From assembly GCA_050948825.1 (NCBI GenBank), contig JBMNEO010000007.1, positions 62,001-126,000 of the forward strand: DNA of 64,000 nt, written 5' to 3'. The stretch is from DUQX01 sp050948825. Lineage in GTDB: Bacteria > Bacillota > Dethiobacteria > DTU022 > UBA8154. The notes beneath the pieces are model-generated. The model had not been told where the DNA came from, made no database searches, and saw only the letters and a list, made by a program, of their open reading frames with translations. The position numbers and the translations under genes are program-made. Position 1 is the first letter of the stretch. Each line of letters begins with the position of its first letter. Below are positions 44,771 through 53,903 of the stretch, piece after piece.

Positions 44771-46816
44771 ATGGCAGTTGTAAATAGCAGTTGCATGTTA
44801 TGTGTTTGGGACTGTGGTATTAAAGCACATGTTGAGGATGGAAAGTTAGTTAAAACTGAAGGGTTAGCCGAGCACCCGGTTAGCAATGGTTACGTTTGCC
44901 CGAGGGGAGAAAATCTTCCAGCCTACGTATATTCCGATAGCCGCTTGCTCTATCCTTATCGCAGGAAAAATAATTCCCTGGAGAGGATTTCCTGGGACCA
45001 GGCATTTGATATTTGCGCAGAAAACCTGACCAAAGTAAAAGAAAAATACGGAGCAAAGTCACTGGCTATCTTCTGCGGTTCAGTGGGCGTTGAAAATATT
45101 GAAGTAGCCGCTTTTGCCCAGCGCTTTAAGAGCGCTTATAATACTCCCAACCTGCTTTCCGTGGAAAATATCTGCTACCGGCTGCGGATTCTTGCACGCC
45201 AGTTGACATTTGGGCGTTATGTAGGTGAGGATTATCGCAAAGCGGAGTGTATTATCCTTTGGGGTCACAACCCTGACGGTTCAAGGAAAATGTTAGGGGA
45301 TCTAATTCGAGAAAAAGTGGCCAATGAAAAGTTTGAGCTTATTGTTATTGACCCCAAGAGAACCGAGCTCGCTAAACAAGGTCTTCATTTACAAATACGC
45401 CCCGGCACTGACGCAGCCCTTGCTCTGGCGATGTTGAATGTTATCATCAATGAAGATCGTTGTGATAAAGAATTTGTGGAAAACTACACCAAAGGGTTCC
45501 CCGAGCTGAAAGAACATATCCAGCAGTATACTCCTGAATGGGCGGCTGATATTACCGGTATTCCCAAAGAGGATATCAAGGTTGTGGCCAGAATTTTTGC
45601 CCAGTCCAAGGCACCCTGTATCCTGCAGGGTATTAATACGCTTGACCAGCACCGTAACGGCTTCCAGAATTCAAGGCTTTTAGCGCTGCTGCAAATAATT
45701 GTGGGCGCTATTGATAAACCCGGAACCTGGGTAACCATTCCATTTCTCCGCATGGCAGATTTACGGCTGCCTATGGAAGAAAAGCCCATCGGTGCAGATG
45801 AGTACCCAATTTTCCATTCGGTTTGGGGTCGCGTGTCTCCTTACGGAATTGCTACATTGTTCCCCAAGGCGGTGTTGGAAGGGATTCCTTATCCGATGAA
45901 AGCCAGTATCGTAACGGCAGCCAATCCTTTGGTAACTTACCCCGATTCCGGCCTCTACAGGAAAGCTTTTGAAGCTTTAGACTTCAGGGTATCCATTGAT
46001 CCGTTTATCAATGAGACTGCCGAGCTGTCTGATGTATTGTTGCCTGCATGTACTTTCCTCGAAAAAGACAGCCTTGGCTATGTTTATGGGGTTGTAAATT
46101 GTGAGCCTTATGCCATGCTGCGCAAGAAGGTTATTGAGCCGGTGGGTGAGAGCAAGCCTGACTGGTGGATCTGGTCGGAACTGGCAAAGCGTATGGGCAT
46201 GGGAGAATATTTCCCCTGGACATCAGATGAGGAAATCTTTGATTACCTGCTGGAGCCAAGCGGTATCAAAGACCAACTTAATAATCAGCTTGGTGTTTTC
46301 TTTGCAGATAAAGGTTATTACCAGTATAAAACAAAACCATTCCCTACGCCGAGCAAAAAGATCGAGATCTACTCAGATACATTAAAGGAGTATGGCTATG
46401 ATCCTCTGCCTGGATATGTGGAGCCTGCCCAGAGCCCTGTCAGTACTCCCGAGCTTTATAAGGAATATCCCATTATTCTGATCAGTGGAGCCAGGCAAGA
46501 GGAGTATGCCCATTCTCAGCAGCGTAATATCCCGGCACTGCGCGCTTTAAACCCGGAGCCCTTGGCCGAGATGCATCCCGCTACCGCGCAGCGCTATGGA
46601 CTGGTTGATGGTGAAAAGGTAAATATCTCAACAAAAGTAGGTACCGTAAAAATGCGTCTTAAGACCAATGAAAATTTAATGACAGGCGTAGTAACGGTTC
46701 CCCATGGCTGGGGTTTGGCGAACGTGAACGAAATAACAAATGTCGAAACCAGGGAGCCGATTACCGGTTACCCCGATTTTAAAGCTATTTTGGTTCGAGT
46801 AGAGCCGGCTTCTTAA
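44771..46816 (+). CDS. Stand-alone molybdopterin (Mo/W-bisMGD) oxidoreductase, DMSO-reductase superfamily
   Basis: Cys8, Cys11, Cys15 and Cys43 (CMLCVWDC, then CPRG) form the N-terminal [4Fe-4S] site, and Cys135 in VENICYRLR is at the position of the metal-binding Cys. Domains follow the DMSO-reductase order, ending with the molydopterin dinucleotide-binding domain (LISGARQEEYAHSQQRN, VPHGWGLAN). There is no Tat signal, and no electron-transfer or membrane subunit lies next to it, so it is probably a soluble single-chain enzyme, as are acetylene hydratase and transhydroxylase-like proteins. The spacing of the five Cys resembles acetylene hydratase. It opens an operon with dienoyl-CoA hydratase and Had-type dehydrogenase, and moaD is nearby, suggesting a ring- or CoA-ester substrate. 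Confidence 0.85.
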   Translation: MAVVNSSCMLCVWDCGIKAHVEDGKLVKTEGLAEHPVSNGYVCPRGENLPAYVYSDSRLLYPYRRKNNSLERISWDQAFDICAENLTKVKEKYGAKSLAIFCGSVGVENIEVAAFAQRFKSAYNTPNLLSVENICYRLRILARQLTFGRYVGEDYRKAECIILWGHNPDGSRKMLGDLIREKVANEKFELIVIDPKRTELAKQGLHLQIRPGTDAALALAMLNVIINEDRCDKEFVENYTKGFPELKEHIQQYTPEWAADITGIPKEDIKVVARIFAQSKAPCILQGINTLDQHRNGFQNSRLLALLQIIVGAIDKPGTWVTIPFLRMADLRLPMEEKPIGADEYPIFHSVWGRVSPYGIATLFPKAVLEGIPYPMKASIVTAANPLVTYPDSGLYRKAFEALDFRVSIDPFINETAELSDVLLPACTFLEKDSLGYVYGVVNCEPYAMLRKKVIEPVGESKPDWWIWSELAKRMGMGEYFPWTSDEEIFDYLLEPSGIKDQLNNQLGVFFADKGYYQYKTKPFPTPSKKIEIYSDTLKEYGYDPLPGYVEPAQSPVSTPELYKEYPIILISGARQEEYAHSQQRNIPALRALNPEPLAEMHPATAQRYGLVDGEKVNISTKVGTVKMRLKTNENLMTGVVTVPHGWGLANVNEITNVETREPITGYPDFKAILVRVEPAS

Positions 46817-46865
46817 ATTATGTTGTTTTCCAGATTAACAAGGTAAGAATAAGGGGGGATATTAT

Positions 46866-47630
46866 TTGTCTTATGAATATCTGAAAACTAAAAACGAGGG
46901 CGGAGTAGTGCGTATTACTTTGAACCGCCCTCCACTGAATGTTTTAACCATTGACATGATGGAAGAGATGGTAAAAGCGTTTAATTGGGCACAAGGGGAA
47001 TCAGGCTCATTAGTTGTCCTGGATGCGGAAGGAAAAGCCTTTTCCGCCGGCGTGGATGTGGCCGATCATACTCCGGACAAAGTAGGACAAATGATCGATG
47101 TATTCGACAGGCTTTTTATAGCCATGTTTGAGGTAGAAAAACCAATCGTAGCTCTGGTAAATGGTGCTGCTCTGGGTGGCGGTTACGAGCTTGTTCTTGC
47201 CTGTGATCTGGTAGTAGCTTCGGAAAAGGCCAAGCTGGGCCAGCCGGAGATTAACGTCGGTGTTTTTCCGCCTGTTGCTTGCTACCTGTTACCCCATTTA
47301 GTTTCCTGGCCCAGAGCATTGGAGCTTCTGTTAAGCGGGGAGGTTTTTGATGCTGCGCGTGCTGAACGGATGGGTCTGGTGAATAAGGTTGTTCCAGCCG
47401 ATGATTTTGCTAATGGGTGCGGTGAGTTCTTAAAGAAATTCCTAACACAAAGTCCTGCGGTTTTAGCACTGACCAAAAAGGCAGCGCTGGCCGGGCAGAG
47501 GAAGAGCTTTAAGGATGGGATAAAAGCTATTGATGATATCTACCTGAATGAACTGATGAAAACGGAAGATGCTGTGGAAGGATTAAATGCCTTTACGGAA
47601 AAACGCAATCCTGTATGGAAAGGTAAATAG
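46866..47630 (+). CDS. dch: Cyclohexa-1,5-diene-1-carbonyl-CoA hydratase-like enoyl-CoA hydratase
   Basis: Crotonase fold. The segments GKAFSAGVDVADHTPDKVG and LGQPEINVGVFPP closely follow the pattern of Dch/BzdW of the benzoyl-CoA pathway (FSFGASVEEHLPDQ and LGQPEIKLGVFAP types) rather than ordinary enoyl-CoA hydratases. It would add water to the dienoyl-CoA made by ring reduction. The TTG start follows AAGGGGGGA. A Had-type dehydrogenase, the next step of the same route, starts 38 bases downstream, which supports the call. Confidence 0.7.
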   Translation: MSYEYLKTKNEGGVVRITLNRPPLNVLTIDMMEEMVKAFNWAQGESGSLVVLDAEGKAFSAGVDVADHTPDKVGQMIDVFDRLFIAMFEVEKPIVALVNGAALGGGYELVLACDLVVASEKAKLGQPEINVGVFPPVACYLLPHLVSWPRALELLLSGEVFDAARAERMGLVNKVVPADDFANGCGEFLKKFLTQSPAVLALTKKAALAGQRKSFKDGIKAIDDIYLNELMKTEDAVEGLNAFTEKRNPVWKGK

Positions 47631-47668
47631 TAACCCAATTATTTACAGAAAATAAGGAGGTTAATCAC

Positions 47669-48736
47669 ATGGCTGTACCGGAAAAAATTCAAACCTGGCA
47701 AATGGTCGAACCCGGCAAGCTGGAGAAAACCAGTATTGATGTCCCGGAGCTGCAACCTGGGGAGGTTCTGGTAGAAGTAGCGGGATGCGGGGTATGTCAT
47801 ACAGATGTCGGTTATTTCTATGATGGGGTGCCTACGGTAAGTAAACCGCCGCTTACCTTGGGTCATGAAATAAGCGGGCGTATAGTAGCCGGTGACGAAA
47901 AATTAATTGGTAAAGAGGTAATCATCCCGGCGGTAATGCCTTGCAATAATTGCGAAATCTGTGCATCAGGACGGGGTAACCGCTGTTTGAAACAGAAAAT
48001 GCCCGGCAACAGCATGGGCATGTACGGTGGTTTTGCCACTCATATTCCTGTACCTTCTGCGGACCTTTGTTTTATTGAAGATCGTAAGGGGATGCCCCTG
48101 GAGAGTTTTGCGGTTGTCGCTGATGCCATAACATCACCCTATCAAGCTGCCAAGCGCGGTGATATTAAAGAAGGGGATCATGTTGTGGTTATTGGTGCCA
48201 CCGGCGGCATTGGAGTCTATATGACGCAGATTGCCGCTGCCATGGGAGCAAAAGAAGTAATAGCCATCGCCAGGAATAAGGAGAAGTTAGAGCGTTCATT
48301 AGATTATGGTGCTACTTATGCGCTCAGTACCCTTGATAAAAGCACAAAAGATATCAGAGATGAATACAGAGCTTACTGTAAAGAAAAGAAACTGCCGGGT
48401 TACGGGTGGAAAATATTTGAATGCACCGGTTCTCCGGCAGGGCAGGAGATTGGACTTGAGTTGCTGTCATTTGTTGGAAAGATGGTTGTAGTTGGTTACG
48501 GCATGAAAAAGGTGGAATATATGTTATCCCGGCTGATGGCCTTTGATGCAGAAATTATAGGAACCTGGGGCTGCCTGCCCAAGTATTATAATGACGTTTT
48601 AAAAATGGTTCTTGAGGGAAAAATACAGGTCGAACCCTTTATTGAGTTTCGCCCGATGAGTCAAATTGAAAATGCCTTTAAAGATTCTCACTCCGGTAAG
48701 CTAATGAAGCGGGTAGTATTAATTCCGGATTTCTAG
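47669..48736 (+). CDS. had: 6-hydroxycyclohex-1-ene-1-carbonyl-CoA dehydrogenase-like alcohol dehydrogenase
   Basis: A zinc alcohol dehydrogenase. Its catalytic site is GCGVCHTDVGYFYDGV and its structural zinc site CNNCEICASGRGNRC. Segments QKMPGNSMGMYGGFATH, WKIFECTGSPAGQ and LMAFDAEIIGTWGCLPKYY match Had/BzdX proteins of anaerobic benzoate degraders. It would oxidise 6-hydroxycyclohexene-carbonyl-CoA with NAD. The ring hydrolase (Oah) that normally follows is not present in the window. A terminator comes next. Confidence 0.8.
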   Translation: MAVPEKIQTWQMVEPGKLEKTSIDVPELQPGEVLVEVAGCGVCHTDVGYFYDGVPTVSKPPLTLGHEISGRIVAGDEKLIGKEVIIPAVMPCNNCEICASGRGNRCLKQKMPGNSMGMYGGFATHIPVPSADLCFIEDRKGMPLESFAVVADAITSPYQAAKRGDIKEGDHVVVIGATGGIGVYMTQIAAAMGAKEVIAIARNKEKLERSLDYGATYALSTLDKSTKDIRDEYRAYCKEKKLPGYGWKIFECTGSPAGQEIGLELLSFVGKMVVVGYGMKKVEYMLSRLMAFDAEIIGTWGCLPKYYNDVLKMVLEGKIQVEPFIEFRPMSQIENAFKDSHSGKLMKRVVLIPDF

Positions 48737-48784
48737 AGTATTTTTTAAGGCAAGATTTCCAGTAATAATATGCCGCATACCGCA

Positions 48785-48822
48785 AAAATATGCCGGTCGA
48801 TTAATCGGCCGGCATATTTTAA
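48785..48822 (+). terminator. Intrinsic terminator after had
   Basis: AAAATATGCCGG (48785-48796) pairs with CCGGCATATTTT (48809-48820); the loop contains a further CGATTAATCG palindrome. Confidence 0.7.
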
Positions 48823-48926
48823 AAGAGAATTGCCATTCAATTTTAAAAGGATTTTCGATTCTTTCTATTGCCGTTATTATAGGAGCAGGACCTTTGAATT
48901 AGATAGCGAGGAGATGATATGAAGGC

Positions 48927-50246
48927 ATGGATAAATACTGGAACCCTGTTTTGGAGACGCTTTCAAGGGATGAACTAAGAGATTTTCAATTTAAGAAATT
49001 CAAGCGGGTAGTAAAATGGGGTTATGAAAACTCCAGGTTATACCGTAGTCTTTACGATGCAGCCGGCTTCGAACCGGAAGATTTAAAAACATGGGAGGAT
49101 ATAATTAAGGTTCCAACGTTACAAAAAGAGGATTATCGTACAGCCCAGGCGAAAGAACCTTACCCTTATGGAGATAGCCTTTGTGTTCCATTGGAAAAGG
49201 TTACGGAATACCACCAGACCAGCGGTACCACCGGTCAACCTGTATACCAGCCTGATACCTGGCAGGATTGGGATTGGTGGAGTGAATGTTGGTCATATAT
49301 TCTCTGGGCCCAGGGTTTTAGAAATACGGACCGTGTCTTTATTCCCTTTGGCTATAATGTATTTGTGGCTTATTGGGCAGGCCATTATGCATGTGAAAAA
49401 ATTGGATGTGAGGTTGTTCCCGGAGGCATACTCAACACCGAAGAAAGGCTTCTTAAAATCAAGGAGTTGAAAGCTACGGCCTTAATGGCTACCCCTACTT
49501 ATGTCTTAAGCATGGCTGAAGCCTGTCGTAACAAGCTAAAAATTGATCCCGCCGATTTGGGAATTAAGAGGATTCTATGCGCCGGAGAACCCGGAGCGAG
49601 CGTACCGGCTACTAAAAAGCGCATGGAAGAAGCATGGAGCGCAAAGGTATATGATCATGTGGGGGCTACGGAAATTGGCGGTTGGGCTTACGAATGCTTA
49701 TCGCAGCCGGGTGGTATTCATGCAAATGAAGCCTTTTTTCTGGTGGAGCTGGTCGATATCGAAAGCGGCAAACCAATTGAGGAACCCAATAAGCCCGGTA
49801 AAATTATTATTACCGCATTTGATCGTGAAGCTCAGCCCTGTATAAGATTTGATTCCAAAGATGTGAGTATGTGGGGGGAACCCTGTGCCTGTGGACGTAC
49901 TTTCAGGGTATTGAAAGGCGGTATACACGGACGTGTGGATCATATTACCAAAGTTAAAGGAGTATTATTCAGCCCTGTATCTGTGGAAGAAGTGGTTCGG
50001 GGCATGCCTGAGCTGGGAGATGAGTATGAGCTGATCGTAAGTAAAAAAGGCGATACCGATGTTATAACCCTTAAAGTTGAGCTGTTGCCGGGGGCTGAAA
50101 CCCTTCAGGAATTGGTACAGCAGGAGCTGGTGAGGCAGCTCAGGTTAAAGACCAATCTGGCATACAAAATAGAATATCATGGTTTTGGTACCCTGCCACG
50201 TTATGAAGTCAAGGCAAAACGATTCAAAGACCTGAGAAAAAAGTGA
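48927..50246 (+). CDS. PaaK-type phenylacetate-CoA ligase family protein, copy 1
   Basis: AMP-forming ligase of the PaaK family: YHQTSGTTGQPVYQPDTW as the ATP loop, YDHVGATEIGGWAYECL, RFDSKDVSMWGEPC with CACGRTFR, and the end LPRYEVKAKRFKDLR. Its partner copy at 61753 is about 80 percent identical. It activates an aromatic acid; phenylacetate or benzoate are possible but unproven. The start is unclear: ATG 48927 lies 13 bases from GAGGAG, whereas ATG 48919 is better spaced but out of frame, and the other copy starts with MKVKGTDFYWNP. A one-base loss near the start codon is possible. Confidence 0.8.
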   Translation: MDKYWNPVLETLSRDELRDFQFKKFKRVVKWGYENSRLYRSLYDAAGFEPEDLKTWEDIIKVPTLQKEDYRTAQAKEPYPYGDSLCVPLEKVTEYHQTSGTTGQPVYQPDTWQDWDWWSECWSYILWAQGFRNTDRVFIPFGYNVFVAYWAGHYACEKIGCEVVPGGILNTEERLLKIKELKATALMATPTYVLSMAEACRNKLKIDPADLGIKRILCAGEPGASVPATKKRMEEAWSAKVYDHVGATEIGGWAYECLSQPGGIHANEAFFLVELVDIESGKPIEEPNKPGKIIITAFDREAQPCIRFDSKDVSMWGEPCACGRTFRVLKGGIHGRVDHITKVKGVLFSPVSVEEVVRGMPELGDEYELIVSKKGDTDVITLKVELLPGAETLQELVQQELVRQLRLKTNLAYKIEYHGFGTLPRYEVKAKRFKDLRKK

Positions 50247-50371
50247 AATATTTAATTCCAGGCCGAATTTACTAGAAATAATTATTTTAATCAGCAGGTT
50301 TATCTAATATTATTGTTGAATAATAATAACCAGTTAAATGTAGCCGGTAGTTTTTTTATTTTCCCCTTATA

Positions 50372-50435
50372 GCCGGTCGATTGTTTTGACCGGCCGTACT
50401 ATGCATGAGACCCCTCCTAAGGCAACGGGGGTTTT
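50372..50435 (+). promoter_or_regulatory. Two hairpins upstream of moaD
   Basis: GCCGGTC (50372-50378) pairs with GACCGGC (50388-50394). ACCCC (50410-50414) pairs with GGGGT inside 50427-50432 and runs into TTTTT, like a terminator. Such a leader in front of moaD could regulate it, perhaps by a molybdenum- or tungsten-cofactor riboswitch, but no known motif was identified. Confidence 0.35.
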
Positions 50436-50454
50436 TGGTGAAAGGAGTAAAAAA

Positions 50455-50733
50455 GTGGGTATCAAAATAAAATTTATGTCATACCTGAAAGAAATTACAG
50501 GAACAAGTCTGGTAGAGCTTCAGCCTTCGTTTGATACTCTCGAAAAAGTGATGCATGAATTATTGAGATTATACCCACAGCTTAAAAATGAAATGTTTGA
50601 CGAAGATGGGACAATGGATTTTATATACCAATTAATTTTAAACAATAAACGCTTGTCCTGGCCGGAAAATAAAAATCTTAAAATTAATAATGGCGATCAA
50701 CTGATGATAATGGTCTTTATGGCCGGGGGGTAA
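50455..50733 (+). CDS. moaD: MoaD/ThiS-family sulfur carrier protein
   Basis: A small beta-grasp protein ending in the MVFMAGG tail; the terminal Gly-Gly is adenylated and thiocarboxylated in molybdopterin synthesis. GTG 50455 follows AAAGGAG; the longer frame from 50386 lacks a ribosome site. It probably serves cofactor assembly for the molybdopterin enzyme of this region. Confidence 0.75.
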   Translation: MGIKIKFMSYLKEITGTSLVELQPSFDTLEKVMHELLRLYPQLKNEMFDEDGTMDFIYQLILNNKRLSWPENKNLKINNGDQLMIMVFMAGG

Positions 50734-50737
50734 AAAA

Positions 50738-50800
50738 TGTCTGATTGTCTTACACGAAAGCTTTGCTGCTTTTCCTGTGTAAGGCTTCATGATTTATAAG
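50738..50800 (+). CDS. Possible 20-residue cysteine-rich microprotein
   Basis: ATG 50738 follows GGGGGG by 7 bases and reads MSDCLTRKLCCFSCVRLHDL, with four Cys, to TAA 50798-50800. It overlaps an inverted repeat, CTTACAC (50749-50755) with GTGTAAG (50777-50783), so it may only be a hairpin between moaD and the thioesterase gene. Confidence 0.25.
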
Positions 50801-50814
50801 AAGGTTGATTAGAT

Positions 50815-51210
50815 ATGGAAAACATGCTTCAATTTTATAAAAATGATAATTTTTCAAACCATGTTGGTGCTGAGTTATTAGGGGTTTCTGAAGGGAAGGC
50901 CAAAGCAAAAATGGATATTAAAAAACACCATTTAAATAGCTTTGGCATTGTTCATGGCGGGGCGATTTTTGCTCTTGCAGATCTGGTTTTTGCGCTCGCA
51001 TCAAATTCACATGGCAATATTTCAGTAGCAATAAATGTTAGTATATCGTTTTTAAAAGCTGCCACCGGCGGAACCCTGTATGCCGAGGGGCAGGAGGTTT
51101 CAATAAATCCTAAGCTTGCCAGTTATGCGATAAACATCACTGATGAAAAAAATGAACTGATCGCGATTTTTCAGGGAATGGTTTACAGGAAAAAAGAGAA
51201 AATATCATAA
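50815..51210 (+). CDS. paaI: PaaI-type hotdog thioesterase
   Basis: The hotdog thioesterase core with the FGIVHGGAIFALAD motif that carries the catalytic residues. PaaI releases aryl-acetyl groups from CoA and prevents CoA trapping in phenylacetate degradation. It follows moaD by 81 bases; a good ribosome site (AGAAGG) precedes the ATG. The length of 131 residues is normal. Its position near PaaK supports the assignment. Confidence 0.8.
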   Translation: MENMLQFYKNDNFSNHVGAELLGVSEGKAKAKMDIKKHHLNSFGIVHGGAIFALADLVFALASNSHGNISVAINVSISFLKAATGGTLYAEGQEVSINPKLASYAINITDEKNELIAIFQGMVYRKKEKIS

Positions 51211-51307
51211 TATTAAGCCTATTTATTTTGTATAAGAAGGAATTCCTTCCAGAAAAAAGAATTTATCAAATCGTTATTATTATAGTGGATGCTAAGGAGG
51301 AATAATC

Positions 51308-52144
51308 ATGGCGCAGATTGTTTTGGTAACAGATTCGACAGCTTATATAACCCAAGAAAGAATTGAGAAGTACGGGATCAAAGTAGTGCCCCTTTATGTA
51401 AATTTCCCCGATGAGGTTCTTGAAGACGGATCTATTGATAATGCTCTTTTCTTTAAAAAGATGAGGGGCTCTTCAAAATTGCCTTTTACTTCGCAGCCTT
51501 CCCCGGGGGATTTTATGAAGGTCTATGAAAAGTTGTTAAAAGAAGGAAAAGAAATAATAAGTATTCATATTTCCTCGGGTATCAGCGGTACGGTCGAAAG
51601 CGCAAATTCTGCTGCCAGAATGGTAGATCCAGCACGTATCTCTGTAGTGGATTCCCAATTTACTTCTGCCGGATTAGCTATGATGGTATTATATGCGGCG
51701 AGAGCTGTTGAGGAGGGGAAAACGCGGGAAGAAATTGTTGCGGCACTGGAAAAATTAAAGAGTAAAATTCATATCCTCTTTGTTCCGGACACGCTGGAAT
51801 ATTTAAGGAAAGGCGGCCGTATCGGCGGCGCTCAGGCTCTGCTGGGAACATTATTAAATATTAAACCGGTGTTGTATTTCAATGAGGGAAGAATTGATGT
51901 ATTCGATAAGGTGCGGACGATGAAAAAAGCTTTACGAAGAATAGTTGATGAATTACCTTATAATACTGAAGGGTTGCAGGTGGGTATTTTAATTGCCGAG
52001 ACCTCTCCGGTACACCTTCAAATGATGGAGGAGCTTTTAGCAGAGCGTTTGCCGGGTATGACAGTAGAAAAATACGAATTAAGCCCCGTAATAAGTACTC
52101 ACGTAGGTCCAGGTGTGCTTGGACTGACATTTATGCAGCATTAA
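51308..52144 (+). CDS. fakB: DegV family fatty-acid-binding protein (FakB)
   Basis: DegV proteins bind a fatty acid and present it to FakA for phosphorylation. The start LVTDSTAYITQERIEKYGI, PFTSQPSPGDFMKVYE, IHISSGISGT, VVDSQFTSAG and LEYLRKGGRIGG are family features. fakA follows closely, so they form a fatty acid kinase. The ribosome site AAGGAGG lies before the ATG. Confidence 0.85.
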   Translation: MAQIVLVTDSTAYITQERIEKYGIKVVPLYVNFPDEVLEDGSIDNALFFKKMRGSSKLPFTSQPSPGDFMKVYEKLLKEGKEIISIHISSGISGTVESANSAARMVDPARISVVDSQFTSAGLAMMVLYAARAVEEGKTREEIVAALEKLKSKIHILFVPDTLEYLRKGGRIGGAQALLGTLLNIKPVLYFNEGRIDVFDKVRTMKKALRRIVDELPYNTEGLQVGILIAETSPVHLQMMEELLAERLPGMTVEKYELSPVISTHVGPGVLGLTFMQH

Positions 52145-52175
52145 ATAACAACAAAAAATGTGGAGTGTACACGCC

Positions 52176-53903
52176 ATGACAAAAATCAGACAAGGGAATG
52201 TATTTCTTGATGGCAATGATTTGCGCCATATGATCCTCGAAGCACGCAATTACTTTGAATTATACAAAGAATCTATTAATGAGTTGAACGTCTATCCTGT
52301 TCCGGATGGAGATACCGGTACAAATATGTGTTTGACGATGGCGGCTGCCGCGAAAGAGCTTCAAGGGGTATCCTCTGATTCAATCGGTGAGATTGCCGGT
52401 ATTACTGCCCGTAGCTCGCTTATGGGAGCTAGAGGAAATTCAGGGGTAATACTATCTCAACTCTTCAGGGGCATTGCCCGGGGACTTGCCGGTAAAGACG
52501 AGGCCAGCCTTGCCGACTTGGGAAAAGCTTTTCAATATGGTATTGTCTATGCTTATAATGCTGTTAATAAACCGGTGGAAGGAACGATTTTAACGGTAGC
52601 CAGGGAAATTGCCAAAGGCAGCCGGGAGGCGATTCAAACACCGTTGGATTTTACAGGATTGCTGCGCATTGCTATTGATAGCGGGCGAAAAGCGCTAGAC
52701 CAGACGCCTGAGCTTCTCCCTGCGCTAAAGGAAGCGGGGGTGGTTGATGCCGGGGGGCTTGGTTTGATCGTTTTTCTTGAAGGGTGCCTTCATAGTACTT
52801 TGAAACGCACTGCAGAAAAGGAGGGCGCATCTTACTTTTTTGAAGATAAAACTATACCGGTTTTAGAGATAGCCGATACAATAGAAGATGGAGATGAAAT
52901 TGATCGTAATTTGGAGGAATTTAATCCAAATTATCCTTACTGCACTGAATTGCTCATTAAAGGAGAAAACATTTCTTCGCAGGAAGTACGCAAATGTCTT
53001 GAGATATGTGGTGATTCTCTTATTGTTGCCGGTGGGGGCGAGTTGGTAAAGGTGCATATTCATACCGGCCACCCCGGATACATTTTGGAAAAATGTCTTG
53101 AACTGGGCGGTAGTATTCACGACATTAAAATTGAAAATATGATCGACCAATATAAAGAAACCCGCTGGAGCTTCGCTAAGAAAGAAAGCCTCAAAAAAGC
53201 ACCTGCCGGTTATGCTTTAAAAAAGGGGTTAGAGCCGGACCAAAAAGCTGCAATTGGTGTGGTAACGGTATCTTCTGGTGAAGGGCTCACGGCTATTTTT
53301 AACAGCCTCGGGACAGATACAATTATCTCCGGAGGCCAAAGTATGAATCCTTCGGTGAAGGAAATTGTAGATGCTATTATGAATGTGCCTAACGAAAAGA
53401 TTATTGTCCTTCCCAATAACAGTAATATAAGGCTGTCTGCTCAGCAGGCGGCTGATTTGGTAGACAAGGAAGTCATGGTTGTCGATACAAGGAGTTTGCC
53501 CCAGGGTATTGCAGCTTTACTTGCTCTGGATAAGAAAAAAACACTTGCAGAAAATTATCGCCAGATGTGTGATCGGGCGCTCCAGGTAAAAACCGGAGAA
53601 ATAACTTTTGCCACCCGTAATGCAACAGTCAATAATATAAGCGTAAACAAAGGGGATATAATCGGCATTAGCAATGGCAATCTCCTGGTTAGCAGAGGCA
53701 CAATAAATGGGACGCTAACTGAACTGATCAAATTAATTTTGACCGAGAAGGATGAAGTCCTTACCCTTTTTTATGGCCGGGATGTAACCGGTAGAGAGGC
53801 CAGGGAAATAGCGGAAAGTCTTAGTGAAGAGCATCCTTATCTTGAGGTAGAGTTGCACTACGGCGGTCAGCCTCTTTATTATTACTTGCTTTCAATAGAA
53901 TAG
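52176..53903 (+). CDS. fakA: Fatty acid kinase catalytic subunit (FakA, DAK2-domain)
   Basis: Phosphorylates FakB-bound fatty acids for phospholipid synthesis. The N-terminal DAK2/DhaL domain has the Mg-binding NVYPVPDGDTGTNM motif and SLMGARGNSGVILSQLFRG. The C-terminal part is the DegV-associated half (SGGQSMNPSVKEIVDAI, FYGRDVTGREA). ATG 52176 is favoured, 11 bases after GGAG; ATG 52158 lacks a ribosome site. The length of about 575 residues is normal. Confidence 0.85.
   Translation: MTKIRQGNVFLDGNDLRHMILEARNYFELYKESINELNVYPVPDGDTGTNMCLTMAAAAKELQGVSSDSIGEIAGITARSSLMGARGNSGVILSQLFRGIARGLAGKDEASLADLGKAFQYGIVYAYNAVNKPVEGTILTVAREIAKGSREAIQTPLDFTGLLRIAIDSGRKALDQTPELLPALKEAGVVDAGGLGLIVFLEGCLHSTLKRTAEKEGASYFFEDKTIPVLEIADTIEDGDEIDRNLEEFNPNYPYCTELLIKGENISSQEVRKCLEICGDSLIVAGGGELVKVHIHTGHPGYILEKCLELGGSIHDIKIENMIDQYKETRWSFAKKESLKKAPAGYALKKGLEPDQKAAIGVVTVSSGEGLTAIFNSLGTDTIISGGQSMNPSVKEIVDAIMNVPNEKIIVLPNNSNIRLSAQQAADLVDKEVMVVDTRSLPQGIAALLALDKKKTLAENYRQMCDRALQVKTGEITFATRNATVNNISVNKGDIIGISNGNLLVSRGTINGTLTELIKLILTEKDEVLTLFYGRDVTGREAREIAESLSEEHPYLEVELHYGGQPLYYYLLSIE

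Noticed and set aside
44771..46816. BamB/AOR-type tungsten enzyme
   Set aside because: The N-terminal CxxCxxxC...C cluster and domain order belong to the DMSO-reductase superfamily, not to the AOR family.
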